This document shows, in pieces, positions 1 to 14,049 of a DNA stretch of 64,000 bases. Both the position numbers and the translations under genes were made by a program. The stretch covers positions 21,444,562-21,508,561 of the forward strand of contig OX388347.1 in the NCBI GenBank assembly GCA_947579665.1, written 5' to 3'. Positions within the stretch are counted from its first letter, which is position 1; each line of letters starts with the position of its first letter. A model generated the notes under the pieces. That model saw only the letters and a program-made list of their open reading frames with translations, ran no database searches and was not told where the DNA came from. The stretch is from Sympetrum striolatum (taxonomy: Eukaryota > Arthropoda > Insecta > Odonata > Libellulidae).

Positions 1-3000
1 TTCTCAGCACAATTAGGAAAAATGCTTACAAAGTATTCCGAAAATTAATTTGTAAGGTACTTCATTGGTTAGAATATACACATGTGAAGTAGAAGACATG
101 AGTTTAAGTTCCAAACATATCAAAGTTATTTTAATTGTAATTTAACTTAATAATCAGCCTTTTTAGTTTCAAGGGTATTGTATTTTTATTATGAATTATT
201 TATTATTTATTTATTACAATTTTCGCCGCAGTTAGACAGCAGTCTGGTGGCAGCTAATCTCAATATATAAAATATACAATTAATAAATTAATATACAATC
301 CATAAATAATACTATGAATTAATAATTCCAATAAAAGAAAAAAAATCACATAACTATTATGCGAGTTCGTATAATAATTATTATTATTTCTTAGACATTG
401 AATTACTAAAATTTTTCTATTTATAAATCTTTCATTGAATACTTACTGAAGGAAGTTTCTTCATAATAGAAGTATATTGAGAATAGTTTGTAGAAATAAT
501 CAGTGAAATTTCTGTATGGATGTGAAAACTTTTTCAATCGGTAACTCACGCATTACCCATGCATGTGACTTTTTCGATTAATCTATCGTGATTTTGGTAG
601 TATCAAAGTTTCTTAAGTTTAAAAGAGTAATTTTTTAAATGGGCACTTCTATTTTTTTATACTTTTCCACCATCAATCCGAAAGAAAAAGGCAGAAAGGC
701 TTCAGGAATACTGATTCAAGCAGATTCGAGGGCTTTTGTCTTATTAATTGGTATATTAACTTTGAATATTTAAAATTTGTAGTTGTGCAGATAAATGTTT
801 ACGAGCAATATGAAAATGTATTACTGGGATGGTATACTCTAGGTATATGGCGATAAAAAACCTAAATGTATTTGTTATTCATTCGTTTGAATGCCTGGCG
901 TCCTTGGCTATTAAAGCAATGGCCCCAGCATTGAGTCCTGTTTAGAGCATTTTTGATTTCCATTTGGTGCAATTGGACACCAAGCTGTGACGTGTACAAA
1001 ATCCCTAAGCACCATCTGGAACAATCTAGATCTATTTGTTGAACCAAGAATTCAATGCAAACAGTTTTTGTAAATCAAAGTGGGTGTTAACGAGAGGGCT
1101 GTGAGACTCAAGTTTTGCTTTGCAAACTCTTACGACGTTTTCTGCCACTAAACTGAAAACAAACGATTAGAACGTACTTATCCTTAATCAACGTGCTTGG
1201 AATGCCAATTAGCGCGTACGTTTCCTAGCATTCGCGTCGTCGTATCTTCTTGGCTTTGTGGCAACTTGGCAGTATTGCACAATTCCGCCCTTAAATCGAA
1301 AGATGTTTTCCTTCCGCGTCACTTTGCGCCCCAATTTGAAACTGTCAAAGCACGTGATCCGCCCTTAGCGCCTGACCTACATATCCTTTTGACACTAACT
1401 CTCATTCTTTTTCCCGAAAGAATTTTCCTCATATCGAATTCCTGTTCTTGTTCTTTATTTTTCGGATGGAAATTCGTGGCGTTGCTTTCGCATTCCAATC
1501 CATCGCTCCGATTCCGCCCAATTCATTTGCATTTCGATTCCCCTTTTTTTACGGCCCATCTCCCTTTCGCTGGGACACGCACTCGAGCAGTGCCCATCCC
1601 TTAAGCCCCCGCACGAGATGCAATAAAAAGGAAGTAAGAAATGCAGAACGAAGAGATCCAAACACGGGTCTCTCTCGCGAGTGTCGCTTCCTAAAAATCA
1701 GCTCTACTTTACTTCGTAGCCTTAGCGCGGTCGAATTACCTTTGATTAGACTAGGATATAAATTGGATGACCGTAAATCCTATTTTCTACTGAAATCTAT
1801 CTAACCTTCAGTCCTGATGGTATCGTCGTAGATAGTATTTTTCTGCCGTTTCTAAAATTTTTGTAATCGTGATCAGCTGATTTTTATCTGTGAAAAGCAG
1901 ATACTTAAAACCCTCGCCCACAACTGTAACCCAGTCAGTTTACTCTTGTTGTTTAAGAAGTCTACAAGTCATTCCATTACTCACTTAGCGTTGCTAGTTT
2001 AAAGGAAAACTGGTTTAGATCTTAGGGAAATGTTTTTTCTCTCCCAAGTGAACTGTCTCACTTTAAAATACAATTGGTTCTCAAAATCTAGATATATGCC
2101 GTTAGTTCGCAGGAGTTAGGGATTCTTTCTCTTTGGTTTAGATAATATTTCCATCAACTTAATGGCCAAATTTCTATATAGTAATAACAACATGGAAGTG
2201 TATATTTACCCTTCCAAAATCGAAAAAATAGTCTTATCCGGTTCATTAACTATTACTGATGGGACATGTGCCGTTTCTGTTTTATTGTAATACGTTTAAC
2301 TTATATATTCGTATAAAAAATTCGCTCGAAAAATTTCTCGAAAGGTGTTTAAATGTAATCGATTAATCATTTTAGATAAGCTATCTGATAGCATTTAGTT
2401 ACCTAGCTTTCCGTATTCCTTATATCAGATATTATTTTTTTTAATTAATAACGTAAATAGATAAAAACTGTAAGTTTATTTAGAATGCCATCGTTTTGTG
2501 GGGAATTATTATAACTCAGATAAAATTTTAACGATTGTGATGTAATATTTAGGTTGGATGATATTAGGGCTTACATATGAGTTAACCCAGAAGTTTACTA
2601 TAGTAACTAAGAACAGGTAGTACTGGTCTATTTGTATTATTGTAGTCTTGTGGAATTGGTAGTGTATTGTTGATAGATGGCTGGAAATTATTAATTCAAA
2701 ATCAAGGATTAGTTTGGCTTGAATGAAAGAATAATGTCAGCTATCTTTGAATAATAACTATCATGTTAAAACAAAGAATTCGGTGCGCCATTCCGCGGTA
2801 AGCAGCTTTCGTTTTTATAATGAGTACTTGAATACTCTATCCATTTTTAGCTTATGTACTGGCTCCTGGCCTCAATTACTCAGCTGGAGAAAAAAATGAA
2901 CAGGACTACCTTGAGTTTTGAATTCTTAATTTGAAGTAATGGAAATACTTATAGTGCTCTAATTTTTACAAAGAAGTAGCCGAAATAGAAATTGAAAATT

Positions 3001-6000
3001 TCACGCTTGATACATCAGGTTTTATCCAAAATTCCTTTCCATACGGTATTTCACTGTAAAAAAGTATCATTCAGATTCAATGATATCACTATATCACAGT
3101 TATTAAAATCTAAGAAACATTAAGACTTTACAGTAAGGGGTTCACTTTTCTCCACACCTAAGACGAATCTTCCCCGGGATAATCTCAGAGCGCTTACAGC
3201 TCCATCACATTTTCCATTAACTAAATCCATTAGCATTTTCAGGGGAATATAATAACCATTAGCAGTCCACCTGCGTTTGTCATTCTTCCTTGCTCGACTT
3301 TTGTCCTTTTCACCTGTCGGAGGCCATCTCAGTCGGCGAATGAATGGTCCGAGTGGAGTGGTCCATTGTGCTGCACATCTCCTCCACCCCAACACAGATG
3401 GAAGCACTTTCTTCTCTTCATTCTCATGGATTCGCTGTCGAAGCTTTCAGTTTAGACGACGGAGAATTTCTTAAATGGCATTGTCATTACTTAATATTTC
3501 AACCCTAGGTGTTAACGGATGTAACACATATGCGGTTCCCCCTTAAATTAGCATACAAATAACCAAGCTTCCGTCGTAAAAGGAAAAATCTCTCGTGAAT
3601 TATTTTCCACGAAAAATGACGAGGACTGCTTCTGAAATTTACTTAGAAGAATAATTTTAGTTCATCAAATTGTTTGGTTAATAACTGAAAAATGGTGATT
3701 GATTAATTAGCGTGTAGAATTGACAGGTAATATTTATGAATTTACTTTTCAAAAGTTGCAAATATGTGATTTGAAAGAGATATCTTGAAAGGAAATATTT
3801 TTAAAACATATTAAAATGTAACAGCACACGAAATGTCTGTTTCTGAGATTAATGAAGAGAGAGATATATATATATTTCTTCTAAGAAAATTGAATTTTAA
3901 TACAGCTTCTTTTTGATAGTAATATACTGTTAGTTTGCAGTGAAAAAAGATCTGAGTGAAGCACGTAAGAATTGTTACTATGGCATTGTTTACGAAGGGT
4001 ATCAATAAACCAATAATAATCGATGTATAATTTTTCCAGAATATTTTTCTGGAGAAGAATGGTTACAAGTCCCATTCTGATTGATGCTGTCTCCGGTTTG
4101 ATCCTGATGGGTGCCAATGTTTGGCAGCATGGGTGTGGAGGATTAGAAAGTGTGTCTTACATTTAATTCGTCAGCCAAAAGAGTTATTCTATTCTCATAA
4201 TCTCCGCAATTACCTGATAAAGAATTTTAGAGGGAAGAAGCCAGCTATGCCAAACAAGTCTTTGCTTTTCATAGTGACATTGAACATTATTAATGGCAAA
4301 ATAAGTGTATCATAATGATTCTGTAGATAATAACTTCAATAATATTTAAAAGGTAATGATCAGGGTTAATGCCATTATGTAGCGTTTTTATACATCTGTC
4401 GGTTTCATAATTTCAATACTTTGAGTTGGACTGAAGCCGAGCTTAAATTGAAGATGTACTTTCCTATATTCTGATTTTAAAGAAACAATTAAAAACACTT
4501 CATTCAGGAGGATATCAGTAGTATCAAAAGGTATCGTCATTATGGTGATGGGCTAATTTAACCAATAAAGAGAAAAGGCTAAGGGAAAAATGTTTTCGAG
4601 ACGCATTGTCTTCAAAACTTAATTTTTATTTATCGCTCGACCGCGTCACGGGCATCGACACTACTTGGCTAAGTTGGGAATAATTCCGTCGAATAATCCA
4701 ATTCAAAGTTTCCTCGTGCTTCGTGCTGTAGTTAACTTCTCGGATGTGTGGCGCCCCTTTTATTGGCCAGTCACGTCCCCTGACACTCGCTCCCTCTTCT
4801 TTACTTCGTCAATTGAATAAGTTCTCCTTCCAAAGTAGGACTCCGGTCGCCTTCCGATGGAGAATAACTTGGAATTTCGTTACCCTTGCAAACATGATTG
4901 TAATTTAGAGAACTGTATCTCCATGCGACCGTTTATTTATAGAAGCGAGGCGAGTTTCTGATTTGAATTAGAACTTCCACATCGTTTACCTGCTACAGTT
5001 ACAAGTAATTGTGCGTTGACATTGGTACTTCCTTCATATTTTCATTATTTGAATACTCGAACAATTGCGCTTGAATAATTGGTTCTAATTGAACAATTTT
5101 AACTACTAATGATCTTCTGGGAAATCACACAGTCCATATTGAAGCTGCGGAATCCCAAAGCGTTTAGTATTTGAAAGACCCTTCGAAATAAAGGGAGTTA
5201 AATGAATGTTCCTACAAACTTGGAAAGCCATTTCAAGAGTTGGTCCCAATTCCTAATTAATAAAATTTCGGTAGGGAATAGGAAATAACGATAGGGAATT
5301 ACTTAGCATGGAAAGCCGTGCGGCTGAGATCCATGGATATACAGAGGCATTACTCACATTTGTTTATCCAATTTTTGTTTAGATTATAGTTCTCAAATGA
5401 AAATTCAAATTATGACAACGAGTATCCGGAAGACTGAAAATGAGCTCGCGGGTATCGAGAACGTGGAAGCAATCGCATAAACATTTGTGACGTACGTATT
5501 CCATAGCATATTCAGTGGTAACTCAGTAAATACTAACATGTTCCCGAAGACCTACCCCGTCAAAAATGATAGGAATAAATTTAACTCAGCGGAAAATGCA
5601 AAATATATATGATGACCCTCGTACTTCTAATTCTTATGATGAATAAAAATAATAATTATTCTCCTTCATGAATATTTTCATGAACTGCTTCCTTGTTCTC
5701 ACCGTAAACTAACAAATATCTACATTTTTCTCAGTTACGAAGTTTCTCACAATTTTCGTGTATTTTTTACTTGAATTATTGAATTTTAAATCGGAAACAA
5801 ATTACACGACCAAAAAAAATCTTTATTCAATGTTCATCTTTTTGTAATCGTCTCGATTGTAAATAACTGTTATATATGATTTCATTTTGTGAATTTAACG
5901 AAGCCTGTAAAAAAGTATAAGAAACTTACCATCTTAATGGGGGTGTTTTTAAGTCATGTAGTAGTTGTATTGTAATCCAGGATACTGTTTAAAAAGTAAC

Positions 6001-6276
6001 GAGAAAGTTCAATAGTCAATTAAGGTAGTTTGAAAATTTTATTATCATCCTTCAGTCTTATCGGGAAGTGGAGTGAATTATTTTTGCATTAATTTCTGTA
6101 TGCATTTCGTCACGGCGGTTATACACTTTAATAATCTCAATATCAAACTTCGAAAATCTAAATACACGGTGGTGATTCCTATAGTAGATGGAAGGGATAT
6201 CCAATGCATTTCTCAAGTAGCTTGATACGTATTTTAGATCAATTTCATACCTCTTCCTTGCTCTTCTGAAGTTCAA
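1..6276. other. AT-rich non-coding stretch
   Basis: No recognisable gene. The DNA is about one-third GC with many short A/T tracts. A GC-elevated, pyrimidine-rich patch lies at about 1,197-1,800 and carries two overlapping open frames (135 and 118 codons) of low-complexity, unfamiliar composition. Smaller GC-elevated patches lie at about 3,120-3,480 and 4,640-4,960. These could be regulatory or unique-sequence islands, but nothing in them proves a function. Confidence 0.6.
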
Positions 6277-6283
6277 TAAGAAA

Positions 6284-6437
6284 TAATAATAATAAATAAT
6301 AATAATAATGATAACTTTTCTAATGGAAACAGGAACATACTAATTACATTCATTTCAATAATTATTACTATTTATCTATACATTATATATACTATTATAA
6401 CGTGCGAGCACGCTAACCACTCGGCCACCACGGCCGG
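6284..6437 (-). mobile_element. tRNA-derived SINE with (ATT)n tail
   Basis: Read on the minus strand, the element opens at 6,437 with a tRNA-like head. An A-box-like TGGCCGAGTGG is followed by GTTAGCGTGC. It runs about 150 bp into an (ATT)n-rich tail at 6,284-6,310. The 7-bp string TAAGAAA flanks both sides (6,277-6,283 and 6,438-6,444) and is a plausible target-site duplication. I see no B box, so the tRNA part is decayed or truncated. The call rests on head, tail and flanking duplication; the family is unknown. Confidence 0.5.
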
Positions 6438-6444
6438 TAAGAAA

Positions 6445-9400
6445 AATTTAAAGATACTTTATAAGGAATAAATAATAATTATAAGCTCTATAACTTTGCT
6501 GCTGCTTGTTCAAAGAACAACTGGAATATTTATGTAAATCTGCGTTATGCTTATATATTATTCGTATCACAAAATTTATTGCCATTAACTTTTAATCTGT
6601 TATACAAGTACGTTTGCAAAACAGGTAGCAAACGAAGCATTATGATGGAAACCACAATCATTCTGACATTTATTTCATACCTAAAACCATAGCGTGGCAT
6701 ACTAATATCCACTTCTCCGGTTAAAAGATGAAGCTGGTTTTTATTCCATAAGCGTTCTTCAGATATTCCTCAGCGTATCCCAGGTCGATTTATCAAAGCA
6801 TTGCAACTGCTCTCCCAGCGACCCCAATACACATCCCAACTGCAAAAAATTAACCCGTCTCTCGCTGCCTCCACCCTTTTTACCCTTCCTCTCCTTCACC
6901 CCTTCCCCTCCCTCCACCCTTTTTACCCTCCTCCCCCTCTTTTCCCTTCCCTCAAACGCCCTTTTGCCGAAGCAATATTTTCCTTCGCAGCAGAACTCCC
7001 GCAAGAACTCATTCAAGTTCTCGAAGGTAGCATTTTCCCGCAAGAAATTTTGTTTCTCATCAGTTTCCTTGATTTTAGAGCGTCTTAAACGTCTTTCTTT
7101 CCTCGGCAATCTTATCCCGACTTTGAATACACGCCTTTTCATTACGACTCCAATTCCTACACTTCCTATGCAACCACTTACCGCGTCTCGCCATTTTCTT
7201 TATTCTTTCCTGCATTTTCCCCTTTGCTCTCAGCGCCTCTGCCTTTGAAAGGGCGAATTAATAAAAGCGAATGTCGGAAAGGCGACAGGTGAAATGATAA
7301 TTATTGAGGAAGAGTCAAGGAAAGGAAATTGAGGTTTGGGGAGGAAGAGAACTTTGCAGTGAATAACCATTAAAGATAATAGGACTTAAGATGTAAAAAT
7401 AGAATCCAAGGCGGATTTTTATATGCTTTATAATTTTATAAAAAAGTGTAATTTTTCATGCTATTCAATGTAAGACAGCGCTATTCTGCGTAAATGAAGA
7501 AACTACTTCCATTTTGTTATTTATGCAAGTGTGTACTCTAAAATTACTTCTCAGATAAAAGTAAGGGAATGAAAAAATTATCACGGAATTAAATAAGCTG
7601 TAATATTTAATATAATGTTTCTTCTTTTAACTACAACTAGTTATAAATATTACCTGAAGAATTTAAACGTTTTTATATACTTCTGTTTTTTATCAAGTAG
7701 TCATTGAAGAAGGATCCCATGAAACAGTAGGATTAATGTAGATGAAAATGAAAAAATGGCAATGCACATTGTGATGAATTCTGTCCATTCATCAAGTTAA
7801 GATTGAGTCTATATCGACCCTTGAGAAGTTTCGATGAAATTAAGACGGAGTTAGATGGAATGGAATCGAATTTTTGATGAGATTATTTCGATTGAATTAA
7901 TTTGATTAGGGAATAAACTTTCTCTTTCTTTGCTGATAAAAATATGCAAATTAACAAGTAACCGTACGCATTTGGGTGGAAGATTGTGGAAGGTTGTTTG
8001 CTTCGACGATAAGTACTAAACTCCAATCTCTTCGGAGTAAACGCCAAATACAACATGTTTTACTTTGTAGTGAGAGTTTAGATATTATTTATCTATTAAT
8101 CGATGCTACAATGAGCTTAATATTTAAAATCACAGTTCTCTTTAAATGTAAGGGTTCATTCCAAATATTTCAAGCTGGTATATCGATAATAATAGCTGTT
8201 ATTACAATCTAGATGGAGTCCAAACCAAACCTAACCATGTCGTCCGAATGTTTTTGCCGTTTACTAGGTTTTTTGAATGTTTAGAAATAATTGTATTGTA
8301 TTATTTAATTAGAAGAACTATTAATGGAAATATTTGATAATTTTGTAAGGTTGTTTCGGTCGTTTATACTTTTTGATTTTACGAGTCTAATATCTTGATT
8401 TCTTGAAATTCACTCCGATTTCATATTTATCCTGAATTTATTTTATTAATCTTGCACTCATGTATTTGGAACAGCTTGAGTGAAAATTATGATTGGATAA
8501 GATTTTAATCGGTATATATATGTTGCTACGTAAGTTTTCTATTATTTATTGGCATATTACCGTCGGTCCAATTTTGTAATCGAAAATAAACTGCATTTGA
8601 AAACTTTAAAGGTCTGCAAGAATCAATAATTAATAAAATATTAATCAATTTTTCAATACAAACAAGTATGACTACGCTTTACCTTATCACGTAAAACCTG
8701 GATTCTGATACAACATATCTTTATCGGCATTTTCACAACTACCCATACCCGAAAGTGTTGAATGTTGTGTGTGAAATTACATGGATTTCAACCGATATTT
8801 GATGGCTTCTTCCATTAGCCATCACTTATCATATTGTGATAACAATTATCGCTAATATGGATTTTAATTTATATTTTATTTTACATTTTTTGCCATCCAA
8901 CTAGTTTTTTAATAATAAAATACGCTATGAAATAATAAATACTATAAACCATATTAATAACAAATTACTGCAATTAAAGTGCAATTTATAAAAAAATTGT
9001 TTACCATAAAATTTATATCGCTGTTAGCTCAACCATTACGTCTTATCCAAACAGATACCTTTCTATCAAACTACACAGTCTTACAAAATAACTTCCTTAC
9101 TTACTTTATGAAACTTTACAAACATTAACTACTGCCCCTTAGTAATACTATTAAGAATAATTCGCTTGCAAGTTTGCTCGTTCAGATGAATCGACTGAAC
9201 AAGAAAACGTCAAGCTAAGTATAAAAAAGGCATACTTTGCATAAAGTGAATTACTACCGAACAGAGTACGTTAGAATATGTTTGTATCCGACTTGTGCTC
9301 TTTGAGCATTCCAGAACAGCTCGCGACAAATCAGTTTCAGGAAATTATCTGAGAGATGCGTGAGGGGAATCCGAGATTACTCTGAGAGAATATATTAGTG

Positions 9401-10395
9401 CGAAGGGAAAAGAATAGGAAAAGATGCTCTTGCTTAGAATTTGAGACAATTTCATTGGGAGTAATGGAATACATTTGCATACTGTTCTGTACTAGGAAAA
9501 CTATAGCATCTTGCGAAATATTTTTCTCTCTTAACGCAAAGTAGCGTCTGAATTAATTTTAGCACGATTTAATAAATGATAAATATACCAAAGATAACAT
9601 GGAAGTACCTTATACTTATGTGCTACGCACACGTATAACCTAGAAAAACATGTAAAGGAAAATGTAGACATGAAGGCCAATCTGTTAAAGAATCCATAAG
9701 CGGATCAGATGAAGATATTTAAATCGGAATTCGGATGTGCATATTTTCCTCTTCGTTTATAAATCGGGATTCTTATCTAGTTAACACTGTTTTCTCTTAT
9801 ATTCTTATAGTCTTATTTATTTAGTTCCGTCCTTTGTTCTATCAATCATGCTGTCACCAGTAATCGATTCCATGGTGATCGGTTATCCACGAAGCCTCCA
9901 AGGATTCCATAATTAAGTGCATCCCAACCGGTGCGCCCCATCGGTAAGCTCTTGGCATCTCCAAGGGTCTCTAATGCTAAGAATATATTGCAATGAAATG
10001 ATCTTTAGTTTCACCGAGGATCAATATGATTTTATGTTGACTTCATGGTCGGTGTATTCTTCTATTCAAATTTAAATTCATGCTGTAACTCACAAACCGT
10101 TAGTATAGTGTGCCGTGAAAATTGAGTTAATAGACAATTTTAGTTGCCCTGCTGATAAAACTTTATTTACGTAAGTTGAAAAACGTGTAGGAGGTTTTGA
10201 CATCTTTCGTATAATGAATCATATAAATATTTTAAAATTTAGAGTAACTATTTTGATGCAGATTTTGATCAATCAAAACATATCTCGTCTTTTTATAATA
10301 AATGAATGTAAATTGTAAAGGGATTTAGAATACGTTTTCACGGTGCACCGCACATCTGAAAAAAATACTCTGCGAACGAGTGGAAGCAGAATAGT
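6445..10395. other. AT-rich non-coding stretch with one pyrimidine-rich patch
   Basis: No gene recognised. A pyrimidine-rich, GC-elevated patch at about 6,800-7,250 produces open frames on both strands (95, 94 and 127 codons) of simple Ser/Pro/Leu or Lys/Arg/Glu composition, typical of skewed base composition rather than coding. A short stem around 8,797-8,820 pairs gatggct with agccatc. The remainder is A/T-rich DNA in which I see nothing specific. Confidence 0.6.
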
Positions 10396-10466
10396 CGTAC
10401 GTGACTGGGATTTGAACCCAGATCTGTCATTTCCCAGGCGGATGCTTTGCCTAATACAGCTTAGTT
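10396..10466 (-). mobile_element. tRNA-derived SINE head, minus strand
   Basis: On the minus strand there is a tRNA-like segment. An A-box-like AGCTGTATTAGGC (about 10,449-10,462) is followed by an anticodon-arm-like stretch. Then comes a good T-arm at about 10,404-10,422, with stem CTGGG, loop TTCAAAT and stem CCCAG (B box GGTTCAAATCC). The anticodon stem does not close well, so this is a SINE or tRNA pseudogene, not a functional tRNA. The T-arm region resembles the palindromic tRNA-derived element at 35,487-35,667. Confidence 0.55.
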
Positions 10467-13400
10467 TTGAGTGAGAAGGCTCTGTGCGAAAGAGCAAATG
10501 CATCCACCCGGAAAGTGGAGCATTGGAGTTCTTGTCTTAGACATGTATGACTTATTCAAGTTATTCTTTCAGAATACAAAAATATATTCCTAGGTACAGA
10601 AAACACTAAAAATTTTCCTTGGTACAGAAAACCGATAATGATAATTAATTAAATTAATTAAAATTAATTTTGAGGAACAATATATACATATATTTCATCT
10701 CTTTGAGGTGGATTCCCACAATATCTCGGCTGGCTCTTTAGATTCGACCAGATTCTAAGTTTCTTAGGAATTTATAAGTGTGACTTTCAGCACTGCGCTG
10801 TAGCACCGTGGAGTTGTTTTATGAAAATGGAAATTATGGAAATGTTTAATAAAAATGTTTTATCTCTCATAAATGTACCGCATTCCTATTTCAGCGGGGT
10901 TTCATGAGATAACTCTAGAATGTAATTCCATCTCTTTGATACAAATTTCACTTTAAAATCGTTCATTAGATTATTTGTGCATTCAAATATAATTGGTCAC
11001 CATGGCCTCATTTGCTCATTCAAAGCCCGCTATGTGGAAGATGAGGATGACATTGATTAATGATTGTCAACATACCCTTCTTAACTCTACAATTCTAAGT
11101 GATGTAACAGTGGGGATTTAATATTGAGAATATTGAGTTAAATGTGACTATAAAAAGAAAATTATATTCAAATTAAAAGAGAGGAAGCATTAGTACTTCA
11201 AATAATTATTCCATTCTTGTGTTATTCCTTTTTCTATCGCAATTCTTTATTTATTTTTTATCATTCTAAAGACTGCAATGTACCCTCTACGTATACAAAT
11301 AATTATTATTGATTTGTTTCGTAATTTTGTATTAACAGCAAGACCTCAGGCCATCGTAAACCTTCGCCAGAATACCCCTCCTTCTCGGTTAAAATTGAGA
11401 GAAACATTTAATAGTTATGATTATATGATAGATTTTTAAGATAAGCAAAAATATAATAGTACTTAGTAGACAATGAAAAAGGTATTAAACACGTAACAAG
11501 TTCTATATATTTGAATACGAGTTATTTAGGAACACCTTTGTTTTTTCGGAAAATTTTGGAAGGATAGCTGGTACTTTGAAACCCTTAGTGGACCACATTC
11601 TCTTCTTGGGGTTGTATGTTTGGCGAAAAAATAATCATATTTTCTATTAAAGATCTTTAGACCTATAAATATTAATTCCTAACACTCGCATTCTTTGGGG
11701 AAATATTTATGCGTGATTTTCTTTGCAAATATTGCAGTGTGCATCTTACTCGAAGTATCATAGTAAAGATGGAAGTATGGGCTTTATGTGAAAACTCTAC
11801 ACAGCCTAAAAAGACATGCCTGGAACGTGAGATTTCTGTGTCAAAACACCTTTTATCAGTCTTCTGTAAGATGGATTGTAAATGGGGCGGCGTGAAACAG
11901 AAAATATGTACCTGATGTCCAAAATACTAGAGATGTTTCAGATTTTCACATTCGGCGATGTTATTTTTATTTGGAACGCAATCTTTCTTCTCTTGTCTAT
12001 CTTTAGACTCACTGATAAAGGTCGCACCAGCCTTAATGCCTGGAAGAATCGCAGGAATACATTCAGTCTCTACTGAACTGTGACAATGGGATGGTACTAT
12101 CACTTTATTCGAGGAAAAAAGCGATGGCCGTAAATATTCGGCTCTAGAGAATCTCTGCGCGATCTGAAAGCTTATCTGGAGCCGCGATGTCATATCGCAC
12201 GGATGACTTCCGAATGCGAAACAGATAGAATGCCGGTGCTTATATGGAGCCCAAGATAGATATAATACAATATGTGGAGAAAACGCTGCGGGAATATTTA
12301 AGAAGAATGTATTCTAAGGAAATCTTTACTAGGAAAGTGAAAGGTAATTTGCTTAAATTTCGATTTATTATCACGTCTATATAACAGTTAATTAAAGAGT
12401 GGTAACCTAGTTTATTGCTAAATTATTTTTAATTCAGACTATTTCCGTCAAATTCTACTATTTCTGGTGCAAAATCAAATCAAAGACATTTTCAAGTTTC
12501 ACATGATATGTACCATTTTGTTTTGTATGTTATTATTGTATAATAGTATTTGTGTTTTTTTATTATTAAATACATGCTGCAGTCGTACTACTGTTTGGTG
12601 ACAGTCCCTATACATTCAAGTGAGACTTACACAAAATATGCATAAACTCCAAAATTTATAACACTAGAAGTTCCTCAAATACCAAAGTTTTAAAACAATA
12701 TCACCATAATCACAAACAGTAATTTTAACTGACAAGTACAGTAGATTCAATACATAAATTATCCCTTTCGGTATTCCTTGTTGTTGATTTGTAATCGCGT
12801 ATGGTGTTTTGCTTCTTTGATTCATTGTTATGTTTCGTAAATAATTTTTTTCTACATCGCATTATTAATTCATAAATATTTTGGAACAAATAGGTTTATA
12901 AAATCTGTATCTGTGAAGGTAGGGGAAGTGAGATGTTTTCCACCTTCATGATGAAATATACATATTTTAACATTTGCAGGAATAAGTATTTCTATTTTCT
13001 CCTTAATTATTAGATGTAGTCGTTAGGACAGAAAAAGTCGCAATCGTGAAAATCGTGGTATAGAGAAATGAGCTGTAGAATGGGGTTATAGTTTGTCAAT
13101 AATTTAAGTTGAGTTGGAAAGTTGGGGAAAAATTTATATATTAAATAGCGTATGGAATGCACTCTGTGCTGCATCTCTGCACGATGATCATTATGCTCCT
13201 TCATTATGACACAGCTGCGTCTCTCCGCCCGTGCCGCCTTCAGCGATATCCCAACAATGATCATCATCATTTCGAATTTCGTCTTTCCTTTGTCTCCTCT
13301 CGCTACCAATCTAAGCGTCCGCTTTCCTTTTCATTACTTTTACTGCAATCCGCTTATCTCACAATTTTCAGCTCATGCTTTCATTACGCCTTCTGCCTTT

Positions 13401-13647
13401 CTCCCTAGTGCCCTAAACCCTTCCTGAAACGCGATTCTGCTTTCTGGGAACAGATATTTCGGGAAATAACTTCGTTTAGTTTCCTCACAGAACCTGCGCT
13501 GAAATATCGCACCACCTCAGAGTGCTCCTTTTTGTTCATAATTTAGAAAGAAAATGAAAATAGCGCAGCTTCAATCACTAATTGTTGCTTTACAATTGTA
13601 TCTTTTTAATAACGGATTATTCTTTTGATGGTTTGTTCCCAAGGAGA
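10467..13647. other. AT-rich non-coding stretch
   Basis: No gene recognised. A short direct repeat at about 10,590-10,632 has two copies of a ggtacagaaaac-type unit about 38 bp apart. A pyrimidine-rich, GC-elevated patch at about 13,150-13,440 gives overlapping open frames (83, 73 and, on the other strand, 99 codons) without recognisable domains. Nothing else stands out. Confidence 0.55.
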
Positions 13648-13831
13648 AACTGAGGTGAAAAATATAGACATAATTGAGAGTCGAACTTAGTTATTCCAAT
13701 TTTTGAGGAATTTCCTCGAACTTCCAGGTTGATTTCTCCTAAAACAGCTCTTAGTGAGGTTTAAAGTGGGAATCCCGGGTTCGAGTCCCAGCTAAGTTAA
13801 TATTTTTCACTTCTTGTACAGTCTTGGATTA
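13648..13831. mobile_element. Decayed palindromic tRNA-derived element
   Basis: The right half (about 13,765-13,831, plus strand) has a T-arm/B box GGTTCGAGTCCC followed by CAGCTAAGTTAATATTTTTC and ACTTCTTG. The left half (about 13,652-13,698) aligns with the reverse complement of this, including the gtgaaaaatat block and gtcgaac, at roughly two-thirds identity by eye. The pair matches the better-preserved inverted arrangement at 35,487-35,667, which shares the CACTATTTTTCACTTCTTG-type flank. It is probably an older copy of the same element. Confidence 0.5.
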
Positions 13832-13929
13832 ATTCGCCCGCTTTCATTCACCAAGATAAAATTCAAATCCATCATCTCTTTGTTAGTTGGTATCCTCGAT
13901 GAGTACCTCTGGTTTTTCTTAGCAGATTA

Positions 13930-14030
13930 AGACTATTGTGGTTTACTGATTAGAACAACTATCCGGAATGTGAAAGACTTTGGTTCGAGTCCTGGTCATA
14001 TCGACATTTATCACTTCTTTCACCTAGGAA
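13930..14030 (+). mobile_element. tRNA-derived SINE fragment
   Basis: The sequence GTGGTTTACTGATTAGAA resembles an A-box/D-arm region. About 35 bp later there is a B-box-like GGTTCGAGTCC. Beyond it the sequence atttatcacttctttcacc weakly echoes the flank of the palindromic elements. It lies just upstream of the retroelement tail at 14,050, but the second copy of that tail has no tRNA head, so the two are probably independent. Confidence 0.4.
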
Positions 14031-14049
14031 TTTTAAACCACAGTGTAAT

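Noticed and set aside
1197..1804. Two overlapping plus-strand frames of 135 and 118 codons
   Set aside because: Same region in two frames, skewed composition, no family resemblance.
3120..3407. 95-codon minus-strand frame rich in Arg, Lys and Trp
   Set aside because: No domain, no splice or polyadenylation context, and an overlapping frame on the other strand; kept only as a GC-elevated patch.
6759..7142. 127-codon minus-strand frame rich in Arg/Lys/Glu/Gly
   Set aside because: Complement of a pyrimidine tract; low-complexity charged product.
10396..10466. Functional tRNA gene
   Set aside because: T-arm is good but the anticodon and acceptor stems do not close; fits a SINE head.
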